Shown piece by piece: positions 1-12,074 of a stretch of DNA of 64,000 nucleotides. Numbering within the stretch: the first letter of the stretch is position 1; every line of letters begins with the position of its first letter. Below the pieces are notes generated by a model. That model worked only from the letters and a program-made list of their open reading frames with translations, was not told the origin of the DNA and ran no database searches. Made by a program: the position numbers and the translations under genes. The DNA comes from Beroe forskalii (lineage: Eukaryota > Ctenophora > Nuda > Beroida > Beroidae): assembly GCA_011033025.1 (NCBI GenBank), contig WFMF01000356.1:119330-183329 (forward strand), read 5' to 3'.

Positions 1-965
1 TGGCTGCTTTGTTAAACGGTGACCTTACGACTTAGGTCTCAAACCCAATTGCTTGTTTTTGGTGCTCTCCTTATTTCCCGGAGGAAACTTCTTTTTTAAG
101 GATTCTTGAACAGCTACATGAGCAGAAGTTCGAACTCCTAAACCACCTACATAATTAGGAATAGTTTGAACCTTGAACTTCCTTTCTTCGCTGAAACATT
201 GCAATACAGAGTCTCTGGAGAAGAAGTACTTTACCCGGCTGATCAAGTCAAAGACCTTGGGATTGAGGTATCAAGTGATCTAAGCTGGTCAAAACACATA
301 GGTACCATGGTTTCAAAAGCTAGGAGCAAACTATCTTGGGTGTTCAGTGTGTTTAAAACTCGTGATAGGATTTGTATGGCTACTTTTACAAGTCGCTAGT
401 TAGAAGCACATTGGAGTACTGCTGTCCTCTGTGGAACCCTGTTAAGGTGACTGAGATCCAACTGATAGAGGAGTTCAGAGAACTTTCACAAGACGAATTT
501 CTGGATTACAGAATCTGACGTATTGGGAAAAGGCTCTCCCAATTGAAGCTCATGTCACTGCAGCGTAGACGGGAGAGATATGTCATTCTGACGATGTGGA
601 AGATTCTCCACAATGTAGTCCCGAATTCCTGTGACACTTCATTCAAGATGACATCGAGAAACGGTATGGTAGCTGTCATCCCACCACTAGCAAAAAGTCA
701 AGCTCCTTGAGAAATCAAACACTCTATGACAGTTCATTTTGCAGTACAAGGACCTAAGTTATGGAATAAGGTACCTAGCCATGTGAAAGCTGCAGAAACT
801 TTTGACACGTTTAAAGCTAGCTTGTCGAAATTTCTTTCTTGATACCGGACGAGCCTCCGGTCGCTGGCTACAGCTGCAGCTGGTCAAACTCTCTGGTAGA
901 CTATTCGCCAGCACGGTGGTCGGAACTCTGATGACCCTTCCAACTCAACGGATAAACCCTACCAA
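1..965 (+). mobile_element. 3' fragment of a CR1-like LINE (non-LTR retrotransposon)
   Basis: From about position 110 this aligns by eye with the 3' part of the fuller LINE at 46,490-47,346. Shared stretches include the post-RT segment (ELPFFAET..., VKDLGIEVSSDLSWSKHI), the segment MSLQRRRERY, the segment around SLVDYSPARW, and the 3' tail made of two ACCAAGTT-type repeats. The endonuclease and catalytic RT core are absent and there are frame breaks, so it is a dead 5'-truncated copy. Positions 1-109 match the LINE poorly and may be an internal rearrangement. Inside the Ena/VASP locus this is an intron insertion. Confidence 0.85.
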
Positions 966-2288
966 GTTACCAAGTTAGTTAATTGTTTACTGACGAAGTT
1001 TAAATAATCCATACAAAATTCTGAAAAGATCTTCCCGCTTCTACCTTACTGTGTCCTCAGATCCCTCTCCGGTTTGCAGCGGACTATCCTTGTAACCTGT
1101 CACTTTGAGCTGTTACACAAGACTAAGTACACCTCGCGCTCCATTCAAATTTAGTGCGTGTCTCTGAAACCCCCAGCCCAGTGTAGCCTAATGCGATTTG
1201 TTGCTCCGTTAATAGATTTATCCAGCAACTCAATACTGAAACACACCACTCACACACTAGGTCATAGATCCTTAGATTTCTCTATTAGCTCGCAGTGTGC
1301 ACATTCCGCATTGCAGCGAGGGAATCGCTCATTTCGTGGAACGGAGGATTCTACCCATGGTTATTTTAAATCACCCTCTTCATATTTCGTCTAAAAAATG
1401 AAGTCAGTTGAAGTCTTCAATTGTCACCTGTTTTTCGGCGGATACAAGCAACAACTTAAAAAGTGACTTTATGGTTGGTTTCGGCCTTATCTTTGACAAA
1501 TTCCCCCATTAAATCTTTAAATTTCAATTCGCTATTAAAAACGAAGTACCTTGACCTTAGTCCCGGATAAATGTAAATTATTAGCGCTGTGGAAACTGCG
1601 GATCCATTATCCTTCCTACTGTATGTGGGCTTTGTAAGCGATGTATTTTACTCTGTATAACACAGTCTGAATTATTCATTTCATTGTAATTACCATATTA
1701 AATTATTCAAGTGTTCGCGGTGTGTATCCCAAGCCCAGAGCCTTGCCTGTTTGTCATACTCCCAAGCTCTACAGGAAGCCCAGAGCCTTGTCTGTAGAAG
1801 ATTGTCACATTCCAACAGGAGCATGGGTTTAATGAGCAGCTTATTAGCGTTTTAGAATTACTTAGCCACGTTTGAGTAGCCTCATTAATTGTCTCCTGCG
1901 CAGTCGAAACAATATAATTTATCCCTATTACAGCACGCTAATTATAGAGTAATTAAAAAGTTGTGTCTTGGTGTAAACTACGAACTGTAGAAGGAGAATT
2001 GTAAATTACATATCATTCTGCCTTGAATTTAGGCGAAGCTTTCATTTCACGTAAGCGTTCTAAAGGTCAAGGGTGATTTTGTCAATGGGGGAATGTTGAT
2101 CTGCAGACTGGTAGTACATGGTTCCTACTTTCATTGGTAATCTTGATCTTGTAAAGTCTTCTACGCAGTGTCAAGTACGAGAATTTTCGCCAGATTTCTG
2201 GTCTTCTCAGTTATATCGTGTATTATGTCCTGAAAGCGTCAAATCTAACATATCTAACATTTATACGCCGAGAAATACTCAATTTGCA
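966..2288. other. Non-coding stretch upstream of the EVH1 exon
   Basis: AT-rich sequence with no ORF that resembles a protein. It probably belongs to the Ena/VASP intron before the EVH1 exon. A short duplicated phrase (AAGCCCAGAGCCTTG) occurs at about 1,732 and 1,776. Nothing else was recognised. Confidence 0.5.
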
Positions 2289-2290
2289 TT

Positions 2291-2395
2291 CATCAACTCA
2301 CCATTCTAAACTATGATAATGACGCCATCAACTCACCATTCTAACCCCTGATAATGACGTCATCAACTCACCATTGTAGCCCCTGATAATGACGT
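2291..2395. repeat. Three tandem 35-bp units just before the EVH1 exon
   Basis: The phrase CATCAACTCACCATT starts at 2,291, 2,326 and 2,361, giving three 35-bp units that each end in a TGATAATGACG(T/C) box. The array stops about 25 bp before the 3' splice site at 2,419. Similar TGACGTCAT phrases occur at 5,648, 7,905 and 11,483. Confidence 0.85.
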
Positions 2396-2419
2396 CACTC
2401 TCACCTCTCCCTCCCACAG

Positions 2420-2594
2420 GTTGTGATAAACTGCGCCCTCCAGAAAGGGCTCCGGTACCACGTGGCGACGGAGCGGTTCCACCAGTGGCGGGACCAGCGC
2501 CAGGTCTACGGTCTCAACTTCGCCTCGTCCGCCGAGGCCGAGGAGTTCGGCAACATCGTCCGGGACTGTTTGGCGAAGCTGGCAGGGGGAGCAT
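2420..2594 (+). CDS. ENAH/VASP-like: Ena/VASP exon: C-terminal part of the EVH1 domain
   Basis: The exon encodes 58 codons plus one base. It contains [20 protein letters not shown], then [13 protein letters not shown] and a final amphipathic helix, which is the diagnostic end of the Ena/VASP EVH1 domain. EVH1 binds FPPPP-type proline ligands and places the protein at focal adhesions and leading edges. A pyrimidine tract and CAG precede it, and GTGAGT follows after GCA-T (phase 1). The next exon at 14,433 begins with two bases that complete this codon, so the junction fits. Earlier EVH1 exons were not found and must lie upstream of the window. Its GC content is well above its surroundings. The paralogue (Ena, Mena, VASP or EVL) cannot be assigned; invertebrates usually have one. 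Confidence 0.92.
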
Positions 2595-2611
2595 GTGAGT
2601 ACAGAATATGG

Positions 2612-2667
2612 AGCACGTGATCAGTCTATATGGTCACGTGATCAGTCTAAACGGTCACGTGATCATC
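2612..2667. repeat. Three GTCACGTGATCA boxes in tandem
   Basis: Three units of about 18 bp, each with (G)CACGTGATCA followed by GTCTA-like spacers, begin 18 bp after the EVH1 exon donor. CACGTG is a palindromic E-box, and the array is short enough to be a regulatory cluster or just a tandem slippage product. Confidence 0.7.
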
Positions 2668-2866
2668 TTTTCTGTACACTTTTCAAGTACTTGTCCTGCA
2701 TTCTTAGTTTCTTAATTTTGTCACAAATATTTGTGCGGGAAAGGACGGAATAACTAAACTTTAAAAAGAGCAAATTGAGAATCATGGATGTATTTCTAAA
2801 ACCTCAAATACCACAATATGTTTCTTTGATGTCACGAACCGAAAACAAACACAAAATGCAACTTTA

Positions 2867-4134
2867 TACCTATAAGGGGGGGTGTCACTGTCCCAATTGT
2901 CCCAAACTCAAGAAAAAGTGGATTGGGACAGGGACAATTGGGACAAATGGGATATTTGGGACAATTGGGACAAATGGGACAGAGAAAATGGAACAAATGG
3001 AACTCAAAAAAGTGAATTTGGACTGGGACAATTGGGACATTTGGGACGAATGGGACAATTGGGACAAAGAAAATGGAACAAATGGGACTCAAAAAAGTGA
3101 ATGCGGACTGGGACAAATGGGACAATTGGGACATTTGGGACAAAAGTGAAAGAGTCAAATGGGGCTCAAATGATGGTTTTTTGAGCAGTAGTTTAGTGTT
3201 TTTTGTCTCAAACCCTGTTACAAAGCAGTACTTGCTGCGTTGCAACTGCCACTGTCTCTATCCTATCATACTTTTTGGGATAGAGAAGTGGGAACACTTG
3301 ACCACTGCAAACAAACACAACCTTAATATGTACTTTCTACTTTAGTAATAATAATAATAATAAAAGGGTAATTCAACCATTTGGTTTGAACAAAGAAAAA
3401 CCTGGTGGAGTCCTAGGATCATTCAGATCGATGGCCATTAGATCACTGGATCTTAAGATCCAGTGTCTTTGAACTTTTAAAAAATGATAATGTCTTTCGG
3501 TGTTAAGACTGTACCATGACCATTGTTCTTTTCATTGTGTAGACTGTAGGTAAACCTCATTTTGATGATAAAGTAGCTGTAGGTGCATTTGTAGAATTGT
3601 TACTTTTTCATTCAGTTAATAGATGCTTTTTAGAGATTTCATTCTTAGGTTTTCACCATGGGTTCATTTATATATTGTTGTGTTTTTGTGTTTTAACATT
3701 TTATATTGATTTTCATACTTTCAAACATCACTTCACATTAATCTCAGAATGTTGTGTTGCACTATATGGAGTTCCTGAAGAAGAGATTTTTATAATCTTG
3801 AAACTGTCAGTAGAATAGTGGAGTATAGTGTGTGGGTTAGATTACTTTATTGAAAGTTGTTTGTTTCACTGCATCAATGATCAATCACATCAAACATAAA
3901 AGGGTAATGGTATTTAACCATCACAATTAACAGTGTGAATATCACTTTCATTTAAATGATAGAAAAACTTGGATCAATGTAAAAAATGATAAATGACCGA
4001 TTTTTTCAATTTTTTGTTTGTCCCAAATGTCCCAGTTGTCCCAATTGTCCCAAAAACCAGTCCCAAACTCAAAAAAAAGTAAATTGGGACAGGGACAATT
4101 GGGACACTGAAACTCCCCCCTATAAGACTTAAGA
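2867..4134. mobile_element. Foldback element bounded by inverted GGGACAATT minisatellites
   Basis: The left end reads CTATAAGGGGGGG-TGTCACTG followed by GTCCCAATTGTCCC. The right end is the reverse complement: GGGACAATTGGGACACTG followed by CCCCCCTATAAG. The middle (about 3,165-4,010) is AT-rich with an (AAT)n run at 3,345 and no recognisable protein. Arms that are imperfect and partly satellite fit a foldback or MITE-like element. I could not define a target-site duplication with confidence. Confidence 0.55.
2890..3160. repeat. Minisatellite of TGGGACAAT/TGGGACAAA units
   Basis: Nine-base units (TGGGACAAT and variants) are reiterated, grouped into higher-order blocks that include GAAAATGGAACAAATGG. 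ORFs rich in GTNGT and WDNWD on both strands are by-products of the repeat. A shorter inverted array is at 4,018-4,105. Confidence 0.85.
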
Positions 4135-6220
4135 GATAAGATATGTTTACCGCCAGTACACAGGAAATATTTCTTGTGCTTCCGATAAGGCATTAGCTAC
4201 ATGTGATATCTATCAAGGTTTCGAGATATTCTTTGAGCTCCATTATAAATTGACGCTGATCGACACAACTGTTCCACTTGATCACGTCAAATGCTTCTAT
4301 AAATAGTTCTGACACTTACAGCTTCATTTAATAGCTTATAAATAAGTAGCTTGTAGGTAGGTACTTAACCTTATATGGACAGCATTTAAAACGATCCTGT
4401 TAAATCTTTAAATTGTATGTTTAATTACGCTCGTGAACGGTTTTATTGCCCAAATTTTTGTTAAAGAGTAATGAAAAAGTGTAAAGCAAAGCGATTTGTG
4501 AAAAGATAGGTACAAAAAAAGATTTTTCTTCAACACTACGAATCGCAGTTTAATTGCAGAAAATAATGTTTAATTCTATCGTATCTTGTTCAGCAGATAA
4601 CTCTGGAGATTGAACAGGGCTTCTTCTCATATTATTATTATTATTATTATAGAATTCCAATAATGATATTATATATAGAACTAACAAAAATCAGAACATT
4701 TATATCACCCTCTGGTGTAAAGCTGTGCCCTTTATTACCAATTTAGAAGGAACCACCATACATGCTTTCAATCTAAAAACTTAAAAAAGAAGTCTCTATT
4801 GTTCTCATAACTTGAGAGTGAACTTGTTCTCATACCACGGCCGATAGGCTGCGGCCCATGCCGGCATCTCCTATAAACAGGATGAATCTTGTCAGCCTAA
4901 ATTTACACTGAGGGATAGTGATTAGTGAAAATGTTGGTTTATTCTGTAATCTGAAGGCATCATTTCTTCCTTCTAGTCACTGAATACTCAAGTTAGCGAA
5001 CACTCACTACCCAGCATGAGATCATTATGTTATAGTGAGACTAGTAGCGACCATGCAATATGAGAAAGGAATTCTACACTTGATTCGTGCACTACAATGG
5101 ATCATGACGTATTAAGATTCATTTTGTATGGAGAGTAAACTCATACACTTTGTATTACCACATTGACCATTACCTATGTACTTTGTTCAATACATCACGT
5201 CTTTTTGACTGACAATGCTTTGGACGCTGGTCGCTGTGTTACATGATGCATTAATGTAAGTCAACAAATTAGCCTTTTTCGTCAAATGAATTGCTTGAAG
5301 AATGGGGGTAAATAAAAAGGTGCTATACAGTAGTTCGGGTAAACAAAAAATATTCTAGAACGGGTCCAAGGTTTTAATTTGAAGATAAAGGCAAGCTGGA
5401 GGCTGACTTCGATGAACCACTATAAACCAGTCCTGAATGAAGCCTTGATATTAAGATCAATCAATACTTACTCCTTTGCAAAGTTATATTTGATGCTCAG
5501 TGCTATAGTCTTTCACACTCCCACACTCACTGACAGAGAGACAAATATGAGCTGCATTTGAACTGTGTCTGTTCATTATACCTTATTATACTCAATAGGT
5601 ACATTGTGTCTAACAGTCTAGCACTATGTGTAACCAGGCAGTTGGCATGACGTCATTATCATACCTCAAAGTAGTGAGTTGATGATGTTGCGCTGCCTAG
5701 TGTTGGTGTGAGGTTTATATCAGTGCAAGCCATATAATCTGCTACTTTCAGCGTCTGCAAAGTGTTTCAGTATTATGTGATTATGTGGGTGAGAAAAAAG
5801 ATGAGTAATGACGGTTTGAGAAGTATTGATTGTTCTATTCATTCATTGAAAAACCAAAAGGCTGGGTGATTGGCATTGTCTCTGAGGTCTGGGGGTTCAG
5901 GTTTTTCCTTCTTTCTTTTTAGGTTTTGAAGGTTTCTAGTCTGTTGATTGTTAATAAGTTGTAACTCGGATGATGGACCTCGGTTAGTAACATGAAATGT
6001 TGGATAGTCAGCTGTTTCCTTATTAATGTTGTGTTGAAGGAGTGCTGAATGAACTGTTAATTCTCTGCTTGCCACACCCTCCCACTGTGTTCTCTGCAAT
6101 ATCATGTGTAATGTGTATTGTGTATTGTGTATTGTGTATTGGCTACCTGCATAACGTGTACATCATGCAGCATAACTTAACTTGTACCTAGCACATTGTA
6201 CAATGTATAATGTACTAGAG
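4135..6220. other. Ena/VASP intron sequence without recognisable genes
   Basis: AT-rich DNA with a (TTA)n run at about 4,630 and a TGTGTATTG-type microsatellite at about 6,108-6,141. The short ORFs (for example minus strand 5,839-6,105, 88 codons, polar and K/E/P-rich at its end) have no family signature and are not called as genes. Confidence 0.5.
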
Positions 6221-6228
6221 TACAAGAG

Positions 6229-7327
6229 CCCATATCCAAAAAGCCGCGAACCGGCAAACCTGGTTCGGAGGAAATTTTGAGACGGAGGAAATTTTTGGGG
6301 AAAACGGAGGAAATTCTCGGCGAAAAGCTAGTACAGAAAATTTGATTTTCTGTACTGTGTTTTACCCGAATAGCATTCGCATGAATTTGATAAACGATAT
6401 TTCAAATCATTCCTGTACTAACTAACAGTTTTCAGTGATAAGAATTAGGATGTACAAACTGTCTTAGAAAGATATTCATTATTCAATGTGGAATGTGCAA
6501 AAACGTGCCTGCATGCACACAATCTGAATCAGCATTTTCAGAGGCGTCATCCCTCCATGTGAGCACCTTCCCAGGGAGAACAAATTAAATTGATTCAGAT
6601 GCAAAAAACCTTGAAAATTTTTGCCTTCGACAGGCTGTTGTGATGTTACTAAATTGGTCAGGACTCAGGAATAGTTTCAGAAACATTTTCAGATGTAAGA
6701 CTTTCAAAATTTTTGCATGCGCCGGGATATTGTACTTGTAATCCAATTATAACTTACATTATGGTTACCAAATTCATATTCAATAAAACTTTAAAATTTT
6801 CGCCTGCAGCGGGCTGTTATGATCAAATTGTGTTGCTGAAATGATCCTAGACAGTCTCAGAGGTTAAACAGGTTTCAAATTTTCGCCTGCGGCGGGCTGT
6901 TATGATAAAATTATGTTGCTGAATATTGATCCTAGACAGTCTCCGAGGTAAAACCTTCCAAATTTTCGCCTGCAGCGGGCTGTTGTGATCAAATTATGTT
7001 ATTACATTGGCCCAAGACACAGTGTGAGTCTCAGACATGTAAAATATTCGAAAGTTTCGCCTGCGTCGAAGGACAGTGTCAGTAGGAATTCGAAATCAAA
7101 ATTCAAAAAGTCTACATGCAATTGACTGACTTTTTGTGATTTTGCAAGTTTATCAAAATAATTGCTTTTGCTTAATAATAATCATTATTATAGGAGCCAA
7201 TTTTGAGGCCTGTTTGCTTTGCGAGTAGACATCGAAATAGCCAAAAGTTTTGTGAGTGAAGCGAGTAGGCTGTGAAATGGGCAAAAATTTCTGGTTCGGA
7301 GGAAATTTTTTATTTTTTGGATATGGG
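6229..7327. mobile_element. Non-autonomous DNA transposon, 1.1 kb, with 8-bp target-site duplication
   Basis: The element starts CCCATATCCAAAAA and ends with the reverse complement TTTTTTGGATATGGG. It is flanked on both sides by the direct repeat TACAAGAG (6,221-6,228 and 7,328-7,335). Near both ends lies a GGTTCGGAGGAAATTTT phrase. No transposase ORF is visible. Eight-base duplications occur with hAT, P and Merlin-type transposases; the CCCATATCC end is not a typical hAT CAG start, so the superfamily stays open. The flank is itself rich in TACAA, a caution for the duplication. Confidence 0.7.
6618..7075. repeat. About six degenerate 83-92 bp units inside the 6.2-7.3 kb element
   Basis: The box TTTTCGCCTGC(A/G)GCGGGCTGT recurs, with its CGCCTGC core at 6,801, 6,884 and 6,967 (period 83). 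More diverged copies are near 6,623, 6,715 and 7,058. Each box is followed by TATGATCAAATT-like and CCTAGACAGTCTC-like phrases. Confidence 0.75.
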
Positions 7328-7335
7328 TACAAGAG

Positions 7336-8840
7336 TGTAAAGTACAATGTACAAGAGTACAAGGTTCACGTTTTTTCTAGTACAATGTACATCATGTGGG
7401 TACTTATGCATCCCATTATGTAATTGGTGTTATTGCAGTTGACTCTGGCAGTGAAGTGTTTACTATTCACTGCATGTAGTAGGTTGTTTAATAAGGAGAA
7501 AATTAATTGCTAACAGGACGGCTATATGATTTGAATGTGATACATAATGCACAATACCAGAAATCCAGCACATGTATCTAATAGATCTATTGTTGCCGGA
7601 TTGACGATGGAATCATGGATAATTACCAATGTTCTGAATATGCTAAAACGAAGAATCAGATAAAATTGTTAGACTCCTCCCAGGATTGATAGCGGTGAAA
7701 GTCGTTGAGGTGAATGAATGAAACAAATTTCCTGTAAAATTTTTAGCTAAATCAAGAGGTATCACTTTTTAAATTTTCTTCAACATTCCGCTTTGTTTAT
7801 ATTTCATTGCATCATAGCAGAGATCTGATATTATTTTATTTTTGCATGGTAAATTCCAGAGTGTACTTATCACTTGCTCACGAATTAATGAGCGGATTAA
7901 ATTGACGTCATCATCAGGGTTTAGAATTGTCAATTGAAGATGTTAAACTTTCTACTTTTGTGCACGTGACACGAATAAGCGTTATAATCATGGGCGGTTT
8001 TGTTATCAATCACGTCACACATTCACTGTGAGACTCTGCGGGTCACGTCAACACAGATATTGACAAAGGTAATCAAAAACCAGGGTCAAAACGCATAATT
8101 TCTCCTGCACTTTTGTGAGAACAAAGAGGATGGTTGAGTAGACAGCAAATTCTACAGTATTGTGTTGCAATATACTGATATGTTGGAAATACCGTCGAAT
8201 TATTTGATTCCACGGTATAGAAAATGTTGTGATATTATTCCTCTATTCGCGAATGGTGGTGATGCAAAGAAATGGTCGGACTACTCAGAGCAATAATTGT
8301 ATCGTGTATCATCACCGCAGTGTACGGATCTATCTACAAACCACTGTAGCAGTGAAATGGCTGGATGTTTTGATAACGTGGCACGACTGTAGCAGTGAAA
8401 TGGTTGCAAACCCCGAAGGGCACCACTAAGATAAATATTCCAATAAATAATAAGGTAAAAACTCTTAACGCATAAGTCACGGGAAAAATATTGCTCAATC
8501 CATGATATTATACTGTTCAAAGTATAAAATGAAGTCAAACAAAGACACATCAATCAAAAATAGCTGGATGTTTTGATAACGTAGCACAGATAGTACTATC
8601 CTGAATGAGACATCTTATGATAATGATATAAGACATTTTATGATATAAGACGTAAGAATTTCTCAATATTTTAGAAATTCTCATGCAGTTGCTCTTACAC
8701 TTAACGTTTGGTTACTCTATTCAGAACACCATTTCAACATTAAACAGTGCAACTTTTGGCAAATTACCAAGTCATAAAATGGATTTGATCGAAATGTGTG
8801 TTGAAATTTTCACTTTACCCTGCTCGTGACGAAAGTATAT
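7336..8840. other. Intron sequence, nothing recognised
   Basis: AT-rich. A repeated phrase GTAGCAGTGAAATGG occurs at about 8,346 and 8,389, with a GATGTTTTGATAACGT phrase at about 8,363 and 8,567, which suggests a small local duplication. No coding ORF is supported. Confidence 0.5.
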
Positions 8841-8894
8841 ACGTCTATTAAGTGTTAATAGACGTCTACTATCGAGATAGTAGACGTCTATTAA
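8841..8894. repeat. Two overlapping perfect palindromes
   Basis: Positions 8,841-8,865 form an 11-bp-arm hairpin (ACGTCTATTAA, loop GTG). Positions 8,855-8,894 form an 18-bp-arm hairpin with a four-base CGAG loop. The arms share TTAATAGACGT, so the two hairpins compete for the same bases. Confidence 0.9.
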
Positions 8895-11825
8895 GTGTGT
8901 CGGGCAACTTGGATACTGCCCTTATGGGAGCTATGGCAAGACCTTTCATGGACAACTGAGGGATGGCAGCCACATTTGCGTAATAAATTACTTAGGTATT
9001 CACTAATGCATACTGCATAGGTATGCACTATAAAAGTGCAGCAGAGGACAGATAACTCACAGACGTAACAATATAAACCATCAGCTAATGGAGAACTATA
9101 GACCCTAATAACTTAATACCTCTGATCCGGAGAATAACTGCCTGTTTTGTCCTGACGCCTTAGTTCTTAGGTCTTTTTAAGGGGATGAACTCGGCTTAAT
9201 CTTCTCTGTTTCCTCTGACGAAAGTATATTTAATTCTCATTGTAAGATATAACTCGCTCGGGTTAGGTTTATACCAATCCTAACAAGAGATACTAATGTA
9301 ACGTTATTAATGCTGGGTAACATTTCATCCTTAAATGATCTACCAAATAATCTGTTAAGTGTCCTATTGTCTTTCATCCTGTAGTCTAGCCTACTCGCTA
9401 GACAAGCCTGAACTATGTCTCTCGTAATTATTTATTGTAATACCAAATAATCCAGCATCTTACATTACACAGTGATACAGTCTACTCTTACTCCCGTTTA
9501 ACAGCAGTTACAGCATGCCATTAAAACTCTAAGACAATGTTACCTATATTTTAGTTTTAGTAATTGTACGGGCATTTTATTTTGTTGGAGGATACTCTTG
9601 GGAGTGTCTTTCCTTCCAGGTTGTTCCTTTCTTTGCATCTAGATGGGTTGTTTCATTTGAAAACGTACGATCAGTTTAACTTTGGTTACACCAATTAACT
9701 GAAAACCTTGTTAATCATACCATGAACACTTATTGAACATAACGATAAAGAATACCTCCGATCCTTAGAACTATCAGTGAAAACCTTTCCTGTAAACTGA
9801 TTGATATCATGTTATTGTGTTCCCTTTAACCGAACTCTTCATCTCTCAACATAGAGACATTGCATGATTTCTACTGACCTAGTTCAGGAGGTATCTTCTC
9901 TCAACATAGAGACATTCCATGTTTTCTACTGACCTTAGAACTAGTTCAGGAGGTTTCTTAGTGCTGCCCCAGTAGGCCAGGGGTGACATGAACATACTGT
10001 ACTTACCTACCATTGCACTCTGCAGATCCATGTTAGCATTTGAGAAGCAATCAGGGTATACAGAGTACTATAAGATAGGATTGCTGGGTTAACATGATAA
10101 GTGCCTGACAGATAATAATACCCTGTACATGGTAATAACTAATAGGTACTTACACAATACATGCTTATAACTAATAGGTACTTACACAATACACAGTTTA
10201 GATGTACACTCTACACAGTGTACACTTGGTTAACCTCCACCAAGTGATTTATATTGGCGTATCACTGTACTACTTATCATATTATATTTAGCTTGGATAT
10301 AGGACCTTGACTTTGATATAATATGTAGTCCGAGCTTACCACAGCATGACACTTAGTGGACATATGAACCGCAGCTCCTTACCCTATTAAATCTCCTGCT
10401 TAGTGAGATACTGCAGCCGTAGTGCCTTGTCTACACAGGTTTTACAGCCACGTCCTTTTGTACAATAAAATGGTGATTTCTCCATGTAGCACATAACAGT
10501 GCATGATATGACATCAGGCATGTAAAAACAAAAAAATTGAAACATTTTGGGTAATTGAAGGTAGAAAAAGGTTCGTATAAAGAGTCTGAAATCCCTCAAG
10601 GGAGATTTGTATCCAATCTGGAACATAACTTGATCTATGAATAGATTCGTATTCAGTATTTACACATTATCCACACACGTCTATTACTTGCATTGACTTG
10701 TCAATGGTTACTTACATTAGTGATACATAATAAAACATGTATTTATTGAATTATTGAGTTAACATGTGGATAACAACAGATGCCTGAGATATCTGACAGT
10801 CAACTGACGTTTGATGAAGAGTGTAAGTCTGCTCTGCTTCGTGATTTTAGATCGCATTGTTTAATAGATATATCAAGTAACATCTTCATTTCTACGATGA
10901 TTTGAATAATTATATTATGTACTTGAAATATGACGATTATATGAGGATATGATAGCCCATGAGCACTACCTTTCACTTTCAGGCCTTAAATTATTATTAA
11001 AATTCATATAATACTTTTAAGCAAGTTTAACTGGAATGAGATATGGACTGGTCGGACTACAGCACTTCTGTACTGTAGTTCATAGATTAAAATATGTTGC
11101 TGGCTGTACGCAGGGTTTTTCAGTCCCTGAAATTTCTTTGGAGTGAGGGAGTGGAGTGGGAGTAAAGTGCGATTGGAGTGAGAGATGGATGCGAGATTGA
11201 CGGTAGAATGGAGTTAGGGATTGATGTGGGGTATGGATGAATGGTGGATGAGGGAATTTAGTGAGAGATTTAAGTGTGAATGTAGTGAGGGGGGATGCAT
11301 GATATCAGGGAGGTTGGCATGATGAGCTCCTTTGGGGAGTACAGCCCTCTGTTTTCATCTGTACTGTGTGTATTGGTGTGTGTTACCTTGTATCATGTTA
11401 CCTTTAACACACACGTGCTGAAGGTCGCACACTACTGGCGGCTACACTTCATCAATTTCTTACTTTAATCTCAGATAATGACGTCATTGTCCGCCAACTA
11501 TCATAAGTACGAGGTTTATACAGCTGTGATTTGAGTAGAGGGAAGTGGACTCTGTTTTCTTCAACCTGCAATTTAGGAAGGAAATTTAGGTATTGTCTTA
11601 TTTTTATAATCATTATCATTGACCGTGATTTTTATTACGGGGAATAGTCAAAAGATAAAAGAAATTTTTAGAGCGCAACAAAAATCCCCGGACTTTCGTA
11701 TTTTGGTAGTTTTCATAGAGTCTGTAGTAAGAAAGTGTTGTCTCCATTCTTCACTTCACGCCTGTCACTGTTTTCAAACATGTCTGTTGTAAGAAAAGCC
11801 TAGATCTGACACTTGTCTATACCTA
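8895..11825. other. Intron sequence with small direct repeats
   Basis: No gene recognised. It contains two copies of a roughly 55-62 bp unit beginning CTCTCAACATAGAGACATT (9,844-9,959) and two copies of TAACTAATAGGTACTTACAC (about 10,135-10,196). A purine-rich GGAGTG(A/G)G tract lies at 11,135-11,300. The 79-codon minus-strand ORF at 10,387-10,626 shows no family feature. Confidence 0.5.
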
Positions 11826-12074
11826 TAGTGATTGATTCTAGGGCACTGTGTAACTTGTATCAGTGTTATGGTTCAAATAACTTAATAAATAGTTAGTTCA
11901 CTGACCAATAGTGATTGATTCTAGGACACCGTGTAACTTGTATCAGTGTTATGGTTCAAATAACTTAATAAATAGTTAGTTCACTGACCAATAGTGATTG
12001 ATTCTAGGACACCGTGTAACTTGTATCAGTGTTATGGTTCAAATAATTAAATAAATAGTTAGTTTACTGACGCG
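11826..12074. repeat. Three tandem 83-bp units
   Basis: The phrase TAGTGATTGATTCTAGG(G/A)C starts at 11,826, 11,909 and 11,992, giving an exact 83-bp period with only a few mismatches, so the expansion is recent. The last unit decays after AATAGTTAGTTTACTGAC. Confidence 0.9.

Noticed and set aside
1-2400. Upstream EVH1 exons within the window
   Set aside because: I looked for the earlier EVH1 coding segment on the + strand and found none; the area is LINE remnant and AT-rich DNA.
2775-3245. ORFs of up to 137 codons on both strands rich in WDNWD, GTNGT and VPIVP repeats
   Set aside because: They come from the GGGACAATT minisatellite, which stays open in several frames; no protein signature.
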